Positions 1 through 9,324 of a stretch of 56,071 nt of DNA are shown here, in pieces. Positions within the stretch are counted from its first letter, which is position 1. Each line of letters opens with the position of its first letter. The DNA comes from HGM04593 sp045647885 (GTDB lineage: Bacteria; Bacteroidota; Bacteroidia; Bacteroidales; Bacteroidaceae), in the NCBI GenBank assembly GCA_045647885.1, contig JAZRMX010000029.1:1-56071 (forward strand), read 5' to 3'. The position numbers and the translations under genes were made by a program. Under the pieces are notes generated by a model. The model was given only the letters and a program-made list of their open reading frames with translations, was not told where the DNA came from and ran no database searches.

Positions 1-126
1 GGCACCTAACTCGCGGGCAAACATTCCTCGCACTCTCTCCTGCAAATGCTCGGATAAACACTGTGATTTTAACGGTGCCGGTTTCTTTTTGAGAATTACC
101 ATTGCAGTAGATAATTTGTTACACAT
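1..126 (-). other. Unassigned left edge with a possible truncated ORF
   Basis: The first 225 bases hold no gene I can name. A minus-strand frame opens with ATG at 126 (a second ATG lies at 102) and stays open to the window edge, about 42 codons, basic and without a signal peptide. A plus-strand frame is also open from base 2 to a TAA at 173-175. Only one, or neither, can be real, and neither has a clear promoter. The piece is too short to identify. Confidence 0.15.
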
Positions 127-215
127 AGGATGGCGTGAGGGTGCACAACTTATTAAAGAATCAATTTCTCCACACTAAATTTCTACTGAACCCTTTTTAA
201 AGGCATTAAAATTTC

Positions 216-255
216 CACAAAAAGAAAGCGAGCTTGCCACCGGCAAGCTCGCTTT
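216..255 (-). terminator. Rho-independent terminator of the nucleotidyltransferase gene
   Basis: A 14-bp perfect stem (225-238 with 242-255) has a 3-base loop. Read on the minus strand it is followed by TTTCTTTTT. It starts 24 bases past the stop of the minus-strand nucleotidyltransferase. Confidence 0.85.
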
Positions 256-278
256 GAGTTAAAACAATATTCTGTTTT

Positions 279-1184
279 TTAGAAAAGTTTGTTGGGGTAT
301 TCACCAGCTTCAACAAGAGACTGAATCTTCTCAACTGTTGCAGGGCGGTCGGCAGCGTATGTTACACCGAACCACTTAGCTGTTGTGTCAAGAACCTCGC
401 AAGTAGCCTCGCCACTGTTGATGAGGTTATCAACTACCAAGGGGATGAAGTACTCTGCTTTGGGCTTGTCGGCGTTCTCTTTCAAGAAGTCGATGAACTG
501 CTCCTCGCTATATTTGAAGTAGTCGGGTGTGAAGCCCCAGAAGTTCATTGAAACAGGTGTCTGCTCGCCTACGGGCTGCCATTCACCCTGCTCGTCTTTG
601 TAGCAGATGGTGCCGTCTACGCGCATAATCTCTGTACGCTCAACAACGCCTGTGAGGAGCTCCTGGTCGTTCTTAGAGCAAACTCCGCGTGCTACGCTAC
701 CATTCTCGCTCAATGTGTTGCAGATGCGGAAACCTACCATGCTGTATTTGCCTGTGCTGCCCTCGGGGAGGTCGCTCAACCATTTGCCCATAACAGCAAA
801 AGCGTCGCGGCCGTAGAAGTCGTCGGCGTTGATAACTGCGAAAGGCTCTTTGATAACGTCTTTACCCATAAGAACGGCGTGGTTGGTACCCCAGGGTTTT
901 GTGCGCTCTGCGGGAGCTGTGAAGCCTTCGGGGAGGTTGTCAATCGCCTGGAACACGAGCTCTGTGGGGATGTGTCCTTCGTATTTGCTCAATACTTTGT
1001 CGCGGAAATCCTGCTCAAAGTCTTTGCGGATAACGAATACCAACTTACCGAATCCTCCGCGGATAGCGTCGAAGATTGAGTAGTCCATAATTGTCTCACC
1101 GTTGGGGCCAAGACCGTCCAACTGTTTCAAACCGCCATAACGGCTGCCCATACCTGCAGCCAATACAAAAAGTGTAGGTTTCAT
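279..1184 (-). CDS. Sugar-phosphate nucleotidyltransferase
   Basis: This 301-residue cytosolic protein carries the N-terminal signature of NTP-transferase enzymes: LAAGMGSRYGGLKQL at residues 8-22, the nucleotide-binding loop, and a metal-binding motif INADDFYG at about 118-125. Family members transfer a nucleotidyl group from NTP to a sugar 1-phosphate and supply activated sugars for polysaccharide or envelope synthesis. The exact sugar cannot be read from the sequence. No kinase or epimerase partner lies beside it, and it is a single-gene unit with its own promoter and terminator. The start codon is followed directly by the beta-strand and glycine-rich loop, which fits the family start. The family call is firm; the substrate is unknown. 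Confidence 0.85.
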   Translation of the reverse strand: MKPTLFVLAAGMGSRYGGLKQLDGLGPNGETIMDYSIFDAIRGGFGKLVFVIRKDFEQDFRDKVLSKYEGHIPTELVFQAIDNLPEGFTAPAERTKPWGTNHAVLMGKDVIKEPFAVINADDFYGRDAFAVMGKWLSDLPEGSTGKYSMVGFRICNTLSENGSVARGVCSKNDQELLTGVVERTEIMRVDGTICYKDEQGEWQPVGEQTPVSMNFWGFTPDYFKYSEEQFIDFLKENADKPKAEYFIPLVVDNLINSGEATCEVLDTTAKWFGVTYAADRPATVEKIQSLVEAGEYPNKLF

Positions 1185-1308
1185 ATTAGAAAATTTATTG
1201 TTAAAAAAGTTTAGTTCCTTTAGTATGTACCTGATGGGTTTTGTGCCCTTTTTCCGGCGCTTGCATATATATAATGTATAGTCTGCCCATTATAGAATGC
1301 ACATAGTG

Positions 1309-1337
1309 CAAATATAGTGAATTGTTTTCTTTTCAAA
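1309..1337 (-). promoter_or_regulatory. Bacteroidetes-type promoter of the nucleotidyltransferase
   Basis: On the minus strand TTTG (1334-1337) is followed after 17 bp by TATATTTG (1309-1316), a full match to the -7 consensus TAnnTTTG. This leaves a 5' leader of about 115 nt. Confidence 0.65.
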
Positions 1338-1357
1338 CAATATTTTGTATTATTTTT

Positions 1358-3664
1358 TTAAAATGGGTATCCTATTGCAAAATGCCACGCAAAGCCGTCG
1401 CCGAAGGGTGAGAGGTTGAAGTAACCTCCGCGCTTGGTCTTGTAGGGCGCGTGCAAGCCCAGTCCGAAGTCGAGGCGGAGCACTAGAAAGTCGAGGTCGT
1501 ACCTTACGCCGAAACCTGTGTTCAGGGCAAGCTCTTTAGCAAAATTTTTCATCTCTATTTTTCCGCCCGGGCGGTTTTCATCCTCTTTCAGGAGCCACAC
1601 GTTGCCGGCATCCACAAAGAGTGCGCCTTGCAGCTGTGAAATTATTCTGAAACGGTATTCTATGTTTGCCTCGAATTTCAGAGTTCCTGTTTCGTCGAGG
1701 TAAGAATAACGTGTTTCGGCTGCCGGGTGAAAACTGCCCGGTCCCACGGTGCGCACGGTGAAGGCGCGCAGGCTGTTGGCACCACCTATGTAGAACTGCT
1801 CGCTGTAGGGAGCATACTCGGCGTTTCCGTAGCTGTGGAGTACGCCTGCCATTATGCGTGTGGCAATGTGGTTGCCGGCGTTTATTCTGTAGAGCTGTCG
1901 TAGCTCCGCTGTGAGTTTTATGAATTGTGCGTAGGGGTTGTCGAAGAGTGTCTTATTCTTCTCGCTCCATTTTTCTCCGCAAGCAGCGAGTATGAGTGAG
2001 GTTACGTTGCCGGCGGCTGTTACCGAGCCCTCGAACCAGCTTTTGTTGCGGTGCTGTGTATTTGCGTTGTCGTATGTATATGTGTATTGCATTGCCGGTA
2101 TGAACTGGTCGCGGAAACTGTTCTGTAACGCGCGGTTCTCGGCAATAATTGCGTCGAATTTGCTGGTGGTGCTGCGCAGCATATCGAAAGTGAGGCGGAA
2201 GGGGGTGATGGTGTGCGTTGTTGTGCTGTGCGAGTATATCTTATATGTGGCATCGCCTCCCGTCTGTATCATTCTGAAAAATCCCGAACGGTTGAGGCGG
2301 TTGGCATAAACCCTTAACGATGTGGTTGCCGGGGTGCGCAGGTATCTGCGGTGTACTATGGGCAGGAAAAGGCGGGGGAAGGTAAGGGTTACGTCGGCTC
2401 CTGTTTCCCACGAGTTTATAAGGCTTTTGTCCTCATCGTTTTTTTCGCCTGTTTGCCACTCGTATGAGCCTTTAAGGCTTAAGGTGAGTGTCTCTCCACC
2501 GCGGAAGAGGTTTTTTCTTGAAAGGCTTATTTTGCCCCCGGGGCCCACCTGGCTGTTACTTTTCGAGGTTACGTTAAGCTCAAAAGAAAAGTCGTAGGGC
2601 TTGTCGAGCTGTGCGGTTATGTCAAGGTCGAGGATGTCGCTCCCGTCACGAGGCGTGAATTTAAAATTCGTGCTGCTGAAGATGTTCATCTTGCTCAGTT
2701 GCTGCAAGGTCTTTTGCTGCATCTCCTGTGAATATACGGTGTTTGAGCGTATATATATGTTACGCAATAGCGTGCCCAGTCTCACGGTGGGTTTCTTTCC
2801 ATTATATATATAGGTAATATTGGGCAGTTTCAGGGTGTCGTTTTTGCTGTGGAGCAGTGCTGTGTTGTTAAGGAGAGTAATTTTAATATTTTCCACGGTG
2901 TAGGGGCGTGTGATGTGTGGCGACAGCCCTTTTTGCGGTTCTATGCGTATGTCGGCATAACCGGGTTTGTTAATGGTATCGGCAAGGATTCTTGTAAATG
3001 AGGGCTGGTAGTAATAGTAGCCGTTGTTGCGGAAGAGGGTGTTTATTCTCTCCCGCTCGTTGCTCAGGGAGCTTGCGCTGAATTGCTCTCCTTTCTTTAT
3101 TAGTCGCTGGTATGCGGTTGTTTTTATAAGGCTGTCGGCTCTCTCCTTGAAACCGCGGTATTCTATGCTGTCGTATAGACAGGGGGCGTTAAGGGTTATG
3201 CGGTAGAGAACTTTTGCTTTTTTGTTGTTCTTTTTATAGGTGAGGGTCTCTTGTGTAACGCTTGCATCGAAGTAGCCGTAGTATTTGAGCAGGTTGCTTG
3301 CCACCTGTGCGCGCAGCTCCGGGTTTACATCCGATATAAGCACGGGGCTTTTCCCGAATGTGTCGAAGAGCCATCGCCCCACACGGCTTTTGCTGTTGTA
3401 GAAGGTGTTGTACCACCAAAGACCCACAGAAAAGCTTCTGATGCTGGAGCTGCCGGCTATTGAGCCGTTTGGCGGGCAGGCGAGGGCAGCCCCGGCCTCG
3501 GTTATGGCCTGTTGCCCTGTGGGTGATGCAGCATACTCCTTTTTCCCGGTAATTTCAATCTTTTTTATGCCGGTGTAGAGCTGTTCCCCATCCTCAATGT
3601 GGCGGGTGGAGGAACAAGCGGCTAATATGGCTGCCAACAATAAATATATGGTTGTTTTCTTCAT
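1358..3664 (-). CDS. tamL: TamL: BamA/TamA-family outer-membrane lipoprotein
   Basis: This 768-residue protein begins with a lipoprotein signal peptide; the lipobox LAAC puts the acylated cysteine at residue 17. POTRA-like periplasmic repeats follow (roughly 30-340), then a C-terminal 16-strand Omp85-type beta-barrel ending in aromatic Phe (GYPF). The motif GGANSLRAF near residue 645 is the counterpart of the conserved loop-6 RGY-type motif. Lipidation of a TamA-like barrel is characteristic of Bacteroidetes TamL. With TamB it would form the translocation and assembly module that inserts outer-membrane proteins or moves lipids across the periplasm. It starts 7 bases after the tamB stop, so the two are cotranscribed. 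Confidence 0.88.
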   Translation of the reverse strand: MKKTTIYLLLAAILAACSSTRHIEDGEQLYTGIKKIEITGKKEYAASPTGQQAITEAGAALACPPNGSIAGSSSIRSFSVGLWWYNTFYNSKSRVGRWLFDTFGKSPVLISDVNPELRAQVASNLLKYYGYFDASVTQETLTYKKNNKKAKVLYRITLNAPCLYDSIEYRGFKERADSLIKTTAYQRLIKKGEQFSASSLSNERERINTLFRNNGYYYYQPSFTRILADTINKPGYADIRIEPQKGLSPHITRPYTVENIKITLLNNTALLHSKNDTLKLPNITYIYNGKKPTVRLGTLLRNIYIRSNTVYSQEMQQKTLQQLSKMNIFSSTNFKFTPRDGSDILDLDITAQLDKPYDFSFELNVTSKSNSQVGPGGKISLSRKNLFRGGETLTLSLKGSYEWQTGEKNDEDKSLINSWETGADVTLTFPRLFLPIVHRRYLRTPATTSLRVYANRLNRSGFFRMIQTGGDATYKIYSHSTTTHTITPFRLTFDMLRSTTSKFDAIIAENRALQNSFRDQFIPAMQYTYTYDNANTQHRNKSWFEGSVTAAGNVTSLILAACGEKWSEKNKTLFDNPYAQFIKLTAELRQLYRINAGNHIATRIMAGVLHSYGNAEYAPYSEQFYIGGANSLRAFTVRTVGPGSFHPAAETRYSYLDETGTLKFEANIEYRFRIISQLQGALFVDAGNVWLLKEDENRPGGKIEMKNFAKELALNTGFGVRYDLDFLVLRLDFGLGLHAPYKTKRGGYFNLSPFGDGFAWHFAIGYPF

Positions 3665-3671
3665 CGGTCTT

Positions 3672-6600
3672 TTATTTCTTCGGCTCCTTGTTACGTTTCT
3701 TCATATAGAGCAGTTCGCTGAATTTGTTTACTTTGCGCTTGTAGATATATCCCACGCCGGTTTCTGTGATTTCTCCTTCGAGTATCGATTCGTAGTTCTT
3801 GTCGTAGAAAATACGTAGGTAGCGGTTGCCGCTGTTGCTTATTTTCCACTCGAGCGAAACGTTGTTTATGAAGCTTTGGTTGTTCTCAGGGTGGTCACCG
3901 CTGTTTACTTCGCCTCCCACGATTATGCTCAGGCGGTCGTTCCAGAATCTTTTTGCAAAGCTGAAACTGTAATTCATATAGGAATCGCCTGTCTGGTTGT
4001 TTTCAACATCGGCTATTCCCACGTTTATGCTTACATCCTTCATTGCGTTGCCGGCAATGTTGTTTATCTTGGCATCGAGGAACGATGTGAGCGCGTTCGA
4101 CACGGTGAGCCCTCCCTTGCTGCCCACGTAGGCTCCTGTAACAAGCATGGTTACGGCATATTTGTTGAGCGTCTCGGGGGTGAGGCTGTTCAGCTCGTCT
4201 TGTATTACGGCATTCTCGGGGGCTTTCATTGTGAAACTCAGCCCCATATTGTCGAGCGAATTGCTCAGCACAAGTCCCACGTCAAAGGCTACGGGCTGGC
4301 TGCCAAAGCCTTCAATGTCTACGGGGGTAACCATTCTCTCGAGTGCGGTGATGTTTAGTGTGGGGTTAAACGCGTCGCCTGTCCAGTAGATATAGCTGCC
4401 CGGGCTTATGCTGAAGGTCTTCAACGGTATTATGGGTATGTTGTACTTCATCTCGCCATTGTTAAGGGTGTAGCGGCCGGTGAGGGTGATGCCCTCTCCG
4501 TTGTTGTAGTTCATATTGAGCCTGCCGCCGCCCTGCAACGAAACGTAGTTGCTGCGGTCGGGGGTGAGGTCGGCGTTTATCCACGCACCTTCTTCAATGT
4601 CGAGCGTTGCGTTTATTGTGATATTACCCAGTTGCGGTGTTTCCTTTGTCGGTTTTGTGGTGCTGTAGTTATTGAAATCAACAAATTCCACAAGCCCCTC
4701 GAATTCGTTGTTGTACGAAATACCGCTCTCTTCCACCACATAAGTAACGTTGCTGTTGCCCAGAATGGTGGCATTGCCTTGCATTGTCAGGGAATTTATT
4801 GGGCCCTTTATGGTGGAGCTGAAGTTTACATTGAGGTTGCCATATACTATGGAGCCTTTTTTTCTTGGGGCGTCTACAAGGGTGTAGTTGCGGGCCTGCA
4901 TCCTGAGGTTGAACACCGGGGTTGCGATATTTGAAATGTCAATGTTGCCGTTTATCTTGAACGGGGTCTCTCCTTTGGCATATATATTGAAATTGTTGAA
5001 GATTGTTCTGCTATCTTTTATCTCCACCTTGTCGTCCACGAGTCGCAGACGGCTTCCCAGCAGCGGGGCGTCAATGTGTACGGAGTCGAATCTTATATAT
5101 CCGTCGGAGCGCGGTGCGGTAATGGGGCCGTCGAGCGATAATTCTCCGTCGATGTATCCGTCGAAGGTAATTTCGCTCTCTTTCATAAAGGCATTTGCAA
5201 GGCGCAGCGGCAGGTGCGTGATGGTTGCGTTTCCGGTTATCTCCTGCTCTTTGTCGTAGTCGCCGTGCAGGCTCAAGACCTCCTCCTCGTTGTGGTGCAG
5301 TTGCAGAGCAAGGTAGTGTGTGCCGCTCTTTTTGGGCAGGTAAACAATTTCTGCTGTTTCATTACCTATGTAGTAATCCTCGTATGCTATGCCTTCGCCG
5401 TGTATGTCGCAGCCGAACATCTCTCCCTCTGCGTCGTTGCGGTAGTGTATGTCGCTGCTTAGCGTTCCTGCAATGTTGGGGGCAAAGGGGAGTGTTGTGG
5501 TGAGCGTGCGCAGGTCAATGTTTGTAAGCTCAAGGGTGATGTCGTGCTTTGCGGTGCTGTCCTCAAGGGTGTAGAGGTGCAGCCCCGCGTTGTTGCGGTC
5601 TGTTGCTTTGAGGTTTGCGCTTATGGTGCTGTTCTTGCTGATTGTTATGTGGTTGTCGCTGTTTATGGTTATGGGTGTTCCCATAAAAAGAGCTGTGGGC
5701 TGCAGGTGTATGTTGAGTCTGGTGGGTTCGAGCAGGGTGGTGAGGCCCATTGTGGTGCGGTTCTCATTGTCGTTGCCTGTAAAGGAGATATTTGTGTTAA
5801 GGGTGTCTTTCTCTATGTTTCCGTAGAGGGTGGCATCGAATTGCTGTTTTTTCTCCTTTTCGTTCTTTGCGGTTCTCTGTGCGTCGGCAAAGTATGTGAT
5901 GTTTTCGCCCTGTTGCCCAATCTTTATGCGTATGGAGTCGGTCTTGAATTCGGCAACGGAGAGGTCGTTGATTGTGCTGTTTATATGCAGGCCTTGCAGG
6001 GTGTCGAGTTTGCACGACACATCGGCATTGGCGAGTTTTATTCCGTTTATGGCGAGAATGCTTGCCAGAATGTTGTTGTTGCCGCATTTTAACGTGATGT
6101 CTGTAGCGGGCAGTTCCCTTTCAAGGTCGCACACGGTGCATCCCACTCCTTCTTTGGTGCGCGCATCCTCTATCATAGTCTGCAGCTTCTCGGCTGTTTG
6201 TGCAAGCTCTCTGTATCCGCTTGCAACGGAGCTTGCAAGCAGAAAGTCGCCGTTTGTGGCGTTAAGGTGCGAGCCTGTGGGCGCTGTTGCAAAATCAACG
6301 TTCAGCGCTGCCGGGGTGTAATTTTTCTTGTCGGTCTTTATGGTTATTCCGTTGCCCGACAGCTTAAGGCTGTGGGTTTCCTGCAGGTTTGTACTGCCAT
6401 CTATTTTCAGGTCTATTGCACCACCGAGGGGCTTCTCGCTTATACCAAGAGCGGCAAGGTCTATGTTTTTTATTTTAAGTTCTGCCGATGTTGCCGACTG
6501 CAGGCTGTCGAAGCGTGAGTTTGCAACAAGAGTGAGGTTTGCCGCCTGGTTGTACGATTGCAGGGAGATAAGCGACAAGGAGTTTGCCTGGTAGGCACTT

Positions 6601-8225
6601 AAAACAATATCGCTCAAGAGGGTATTGTTGTAGTTGATGGTGTCTATGTTGCTTATCAGTTGGTAGTATGTGGCTTTGTCGAAGATGTCGGTTCCTTGCC
6701 CCGAAAGTGCTGCTTGCAGGGTGAGTGATGAGAGGGGAATTACGGGCATGGAGGCCTGCAGGTCGAATGCTCGTGTATCGGTTTTTATGGCATAGGAGCT
6801 GTTTCCCGTGTCGTAGAACATTTCAACGCTTGCCTCTCCTTTGCCGGCAAGTGCAATATTGCTGTATAGTATTGTACCTTGTGCTGTGGCTTCGCCGTTT
6901 ATAGTGAGCGGTACAATGTTCTTCTGGCTTTTGCCAAAGAGTGGGGTGAGGTTTTCAAGCACTCCGTCGAGTGTGATGGTTGCCTCTCTTTTCTTGTCGT
7001 CGGTAATCTCTTTTATGCTTCCTTTGATGTTCAAGGTGGCGATGTTGGGCAGAGAGAGTGCCGCTGTGTCTATTTTTATGTCGGCAAGTGTGCCGCTGAC
7101 CTCTATATGGCTGTTGAGTAATGAATCGGGGAGGTTTGCCAGTTGCTCTTTTTGTGCTGTGGTTATGAATCCTCTTGTGTCGCGCTTGTCTATGTGCGTG
7201 GTGAGCGACGCTTCTATTTTCCCGTTGCTTTTTGCAGCGAAGGCGAGCGGCAGTGTGGCATCACCCTCCATAAATGTGCCGTTCTCGCTCTTTATAAGCA
7301 TTCGTGATATGTCGATGCGGTTGCTGTTACCAGCCACGTTTATAAAGCCGTGGGTGATGTTTATTCCACCCTCCTGCTCAAAAGATAATTTCTCTATTTC
7401 GGCAGCGTAAGTGTCGCTGTAGCTTATATTGCCGGCGTGCAGGGTTATATTGTTGAGCGCAAGGTGCTCGAGGGGTGCTTCCTCGCGTGGCAGTATTCCC
7501 TTGTCGTACGTTACGGCACTGTTGTCAATCTCTGTTTGCTCTATGTTGTAGCTGTTGCCGGCGAGGTCGGCGAGTACTCTTTTTAAGGATAGTTTTCCCA
7601 CGTTGGCGGTCAACTGCATTGTGTCGCGCGGAATATTTATAGCCAATTGCAGGTTCTCAATATTGGCTTTCTGTAGCTCAATTAGCCACTCGTTTGTTGT
7701 GGGAGTTTTCTCCTTTGGTGTGTCGCTGCCGTTTATATCAATGGAGAGGGCGGTGTTCTTTATGTGCAACTGTTTTATATTCGCTTCCGAGGTTATAATG
7801 TTTATGTTGCGGGCAACGGTTCTGAAATTTCCGATATTGCCTTTTATGCGGCTCTCTTCTATAAGGTCGTGGGTGTCGGCAGTGACGTTTTCAAGCGAAA
7901 TGTAATTTACCTCAATTTCGCCTCTTAATAGCGGTAACAGGCGTATGCTTGCCGCGACTTCTTCTCCGCTGGCAATGGTGTCGTTCCCTGTTGTGAGAAT
8001 AAAATCCTCCACCACCAATTTGAAAGGGAAGGAGAGGCGCACGCTGCCCAGCTCAAGGTTGAATTCGCTGTTTGCTGCCACGGCTTCCGATATTTTGCGT
8101 GTGGCAAACTCCTGTACGGGAGGCAGATAGAGCAAAACAAAAGCTGCCCATAGTAACGCAATGGGAATGGCTGCCACAATGGCAACTGCCTTTATGAATA
8201 TTTTACTTTTTTTGCTTTCTTTCAT
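3672..8225 (-). CDS. tamB: TamB: translocation/assembly module protein (AsmA-like)
   Basis: This 1,517-residue protein has one N-terminal membrane anchor (residues about 12-34) followed by a long, repetitive beta-strand-rich region typical of AsmA-like periplasmic-spanning proteins. The C-terminal 400 residues form the conserved TamB (DUF490) domain, seen in stretches such as LTPDRSNYVSLQGGGRLNM and the basic end of the protein. TamB spans the periplasm and works with the TamA/TamL barrel. The length is normal for Bacteroidetes. It is the first gene of the tamB-tamL pair and is divergent from the cyclophilin gene; an imperfect -7 box (TTACTTTG) lies only about 10 bases before the start. Whether it serves mainly lipid transport or protein assembly in this phylum is unsettled. 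Confidence 0.9.
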   Translation of the reverse strand: MKESKKSKIFIKAVAIVAAIPIALLWAAFVLLYLPPVQEFATRKISEAVAANSEFNLELGSVRLSFPFKLVVEDFILTTGNDTIASGEEVAASIRLLPLLRGEIEVNYISLENVTADTHDLIEESRIKGNIGNFRTVARNINIITSEANIKQLHIKNTALSIDINGSDTPKEKTPTTNEWLIELQKANIENLQLAINIPRDTMQLTANVGKLSLKRVLADLAGNSYNIEQTEIDNSAVTYDKGILPREEAPLEHLALNNITLHAGNISYSDTYAAEIEKLSFEQEGGINITHGFINVAGNSNRIDISRMLIKSENGTFMEGDATLPLAFAAKSNGKIEASLTTHIDKRDTRGFITTAQKEQLANLPDSLLNSHIEVSGTLADIKIDTAALSLPNIATLNIKGSIKEITDDKKREATITLDGVLENLTPLFGKSQKNIVPLTINGEATAQGTILYSNIALAGKGEASVEMFYDTGNSSYAIKTDTRAFDLQASMPVIPLSSLTLQAALSGQGTDIFDKATYYQLISNIDTINYNNTLLSDIVLSAYQANSLSLISLQSYNQAANLTLVANSRFDSLQSATSAELKIKNIDLAALGISEKPLGGAIDLKIDGSTNLQETHSLKLSGNGITIKTDKKNYTPAALNVDFATAPTGSHLNATNGDFLLASSVASGYRELAQTAEKLQTMIEDARTKEGVGCTVCDLERELPATDITLKCGNNNILASILAINGIKLANADVSCKLDTLQGLHINSTINDLSVAEFKTDSIRIKIGQQGENITYFADAQRTAKNEKEKKQQFDATLYGNIEKDTLNTNISFTGNDNENRTTMGLTTLLEPTRLNIHLQPTALFMGTPITINSDNHITISKNSTISANLKATDRNNAGLHLYTLEDSTAKHDITLELTNIDLRTLTTTLPFAPNIAGTLSSDIHYRNDAEGEMFGCDIHGEGIAYEDYYIGNETAEIVYLPKKSGTHYLALQLHHNEEEVLSLHGDYDKEQEITGNATITHLPLRLANAFMKESEITFDGYIDGELSLDGPITAPRSDGYIRFDSVHIDAPLLGSRLRLVDDKVEIKDSRTIFNNFNIYAKGETPFKINGNIDISNIATPVFNLRMQARNYTLVDAPRKKGSIVYGNLNVNFSSTIKGPINSLTMQGNATILGNSNVTYVVEESGISYNNEFEGLVEFVDFNNYSTTKPTKETPQLGNITINATLDIEEGAWINADLTPDRSNYVSLQGGGRLNMNYNNGEGITLTGRYTLNNGEMKYNIPIIPLKTFSISPGSYIYWTGDAFNPTLNITALERMVTPVDIEGFGSQPVAFDVGLVLSNSLDNMGLSFTMKAPENAVIQDELNSLTPETLNKYAVTMLVTGAYVGSKGGLTVSNALTSFLDAKINNIAGNAMKDVSINVGIADVENNQTGDSYMNYSFSFAKRFWNDRLSIIVGGEVNSGDHPENNQSFINNVSLEWKISNSGNRYLRIFYDKNYESILEGEITETGVGYIYKRKVNKFSELLYMKKRNKEPKK

Positions 8226-8357
8226 AACCTCGCAAAGTAAACCAAAAAATGCGGTTTATTTCCTTTTTACCGCCTCTTTTTTCTCATTTTTTATCTCTTT
8301 TTCAGCTTTATGCAGGCTGAACTTTTTCTTCTTGTGATTTTCTCTGTTGCAATGTGC

Positions 8358-8385
8358 TTTGTTTTATCAAAAAAATGTATCTTTG
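8358..8385 (+). promoter_or_regulatory. Promoter of the cyclophilin-M16 operon
   Basis: TTTG at 8358-8361 and TATCTTTG at 8378-8385 match the Bacteroidetes consensus with a short 16-bp spacer. Its position inside the upstream open frame argues for translation starting at ATG 8446, not at the TTG at 8347. Confidence 0.6.
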
Positions 8386-8445
8386 ATGAATATTAACGGC
8401 ACGTTGTTTTCTGTTGCCGGTGTGTTTGATTGTAAACCTTTTATT

Positions 8446-9324
8446 ATGAATAAATTACCTTTGTTATTTATTGTTCTGCTCTTGTGTGCCTGTGGAGGCA
8501 AGCAGGGCAATGCCCCAAAAACTGAGTTTGGTATACAGCAGTTGAACGACAGCAGCCCCGACTGTGACCAATATGTGCTTATGCAGACAACTATGGGCGA
8601 TATAAAGCTGAAACTTTATAAGGATGCTCCTCTGCACCGTAAGAATTTTATTAATCTTGTGATGAACGGTTTTTACGACGGGCAGCTATTCTTCCGTGTG
8701 TCGCAGAACTTTATGATTCAGGCGGGTGACCCCAAAACGCGCGGTGCGGCAAAGGGTACCAAGCTCGGCACCACCGAGGTTAGTTATAATATCCCTATGG
8801 AGGTGGATGTTACAAAATATTGGCATAAACGTGGCGCTCTCTCGGCAGCGAGTCTTAAGCCGGGTATATCGTCGTCGGGCTGCCAGTTCTACATAATTAC
8901 CGGCAAGAAGGTCTTTGACAAAAACCTCGATGCTCACGAAGCAAAATATAACAAGACTCTCCGCCGTCTTATGTATGAGAGCCTGCAAAAACCGTATGCC
9001 GACAAGATTAACAAACTTTATGCCGAGAGCAAGACCAATGCGAAGAAAAAACGCGAGCTCAACGATATGATTCATATGTTCAGCGAAAAGACCGACTCGG
9101 CTATGGCTGGCAAAACCTGGAAATATACCAAGGAGCAGCGTCGCGGCTATAAAGAGGATGGCGGTGCTTTCCACCTCGATGGTTATTATACTGTTTTTGG
9201 CGAGGTTGTAGAGGGTATAGAGATTGTTGAGGCTATCTCGCGTGTCGATTTTGATGTACACGAGCGCCCCTTGAAGGATGTTGTTATAAAGAAAGTAACG
9301 CTTCTTCCCGATGGAGATAAGTAG
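8446..9324 (+). CDS. Lipoprotein cyclophilin-type peptidyl-prolyl isomerase
   Basis: This 292-residue protein has a lipoprotein signal (hydrophobic 4-13, lipobox ending in Cys16) and a cyclophilin fold. The substrate-binding motif around FFRVSQNFMIQAGDP and the later SSGCQFYIITG and VFGEVVEGIEIVEAIS motifs are all present. It should catalyse proline cis-trans isomerisation in the periplasm as a folding helper. A charged, helical insertion of about 80 residues, rich in Lys, Glu and Arg, interrupts the domain between the QFYI motif and the final VFGEV strand; simple bacterial cyclophilins lack it. I start at ATG 8446 because the signal peptide begins there and the promoter lies upstream. The gene overlaps the next one by 14 bases, so translation is probably coupled. 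Confidence 0.9.
   Translation: MNKLPLLFIVLLLCACGGKQGNAPKTEFGIQQLNDSSPDCDQYVLMQTTMGDIKLKLYKDAPLHRKNFINLVMNGFYDGQLFFRVSQNFMIQAGDPKTRGAAKGTKLGTTEVSYNIPMEVDVTKYWHKRGALSAASLKPGISSSGCQFYIITGKKVFDKNLDAHEAKYNKTLRRLMYESLQKPYADKINKLYAESKTNAKKKRELNDMIHMFSEKTDSAMAGKTWKYTKEQRRGYKEDGGAFHLDGYYTVFGEVVEGIEIVEAISRVDFDVHERPLKDVVIKKVTLLPDGDK

Noticed and set aside
2..175. Open plus-strand frame at the left edge
   Set aside because: It competes with an open minus-strand frame, has no terminator behind it and resembles nothing I know.
8347..8445. Upstream TTG start extending the cyclophilin
   Set aside because: The extension would precede the lipoprotein signal and contains the promoter. The same reasoning removed TTG starts for mutS2 (45031), GH2 (40338), AraC (49479) and MG2 copy B (32365).
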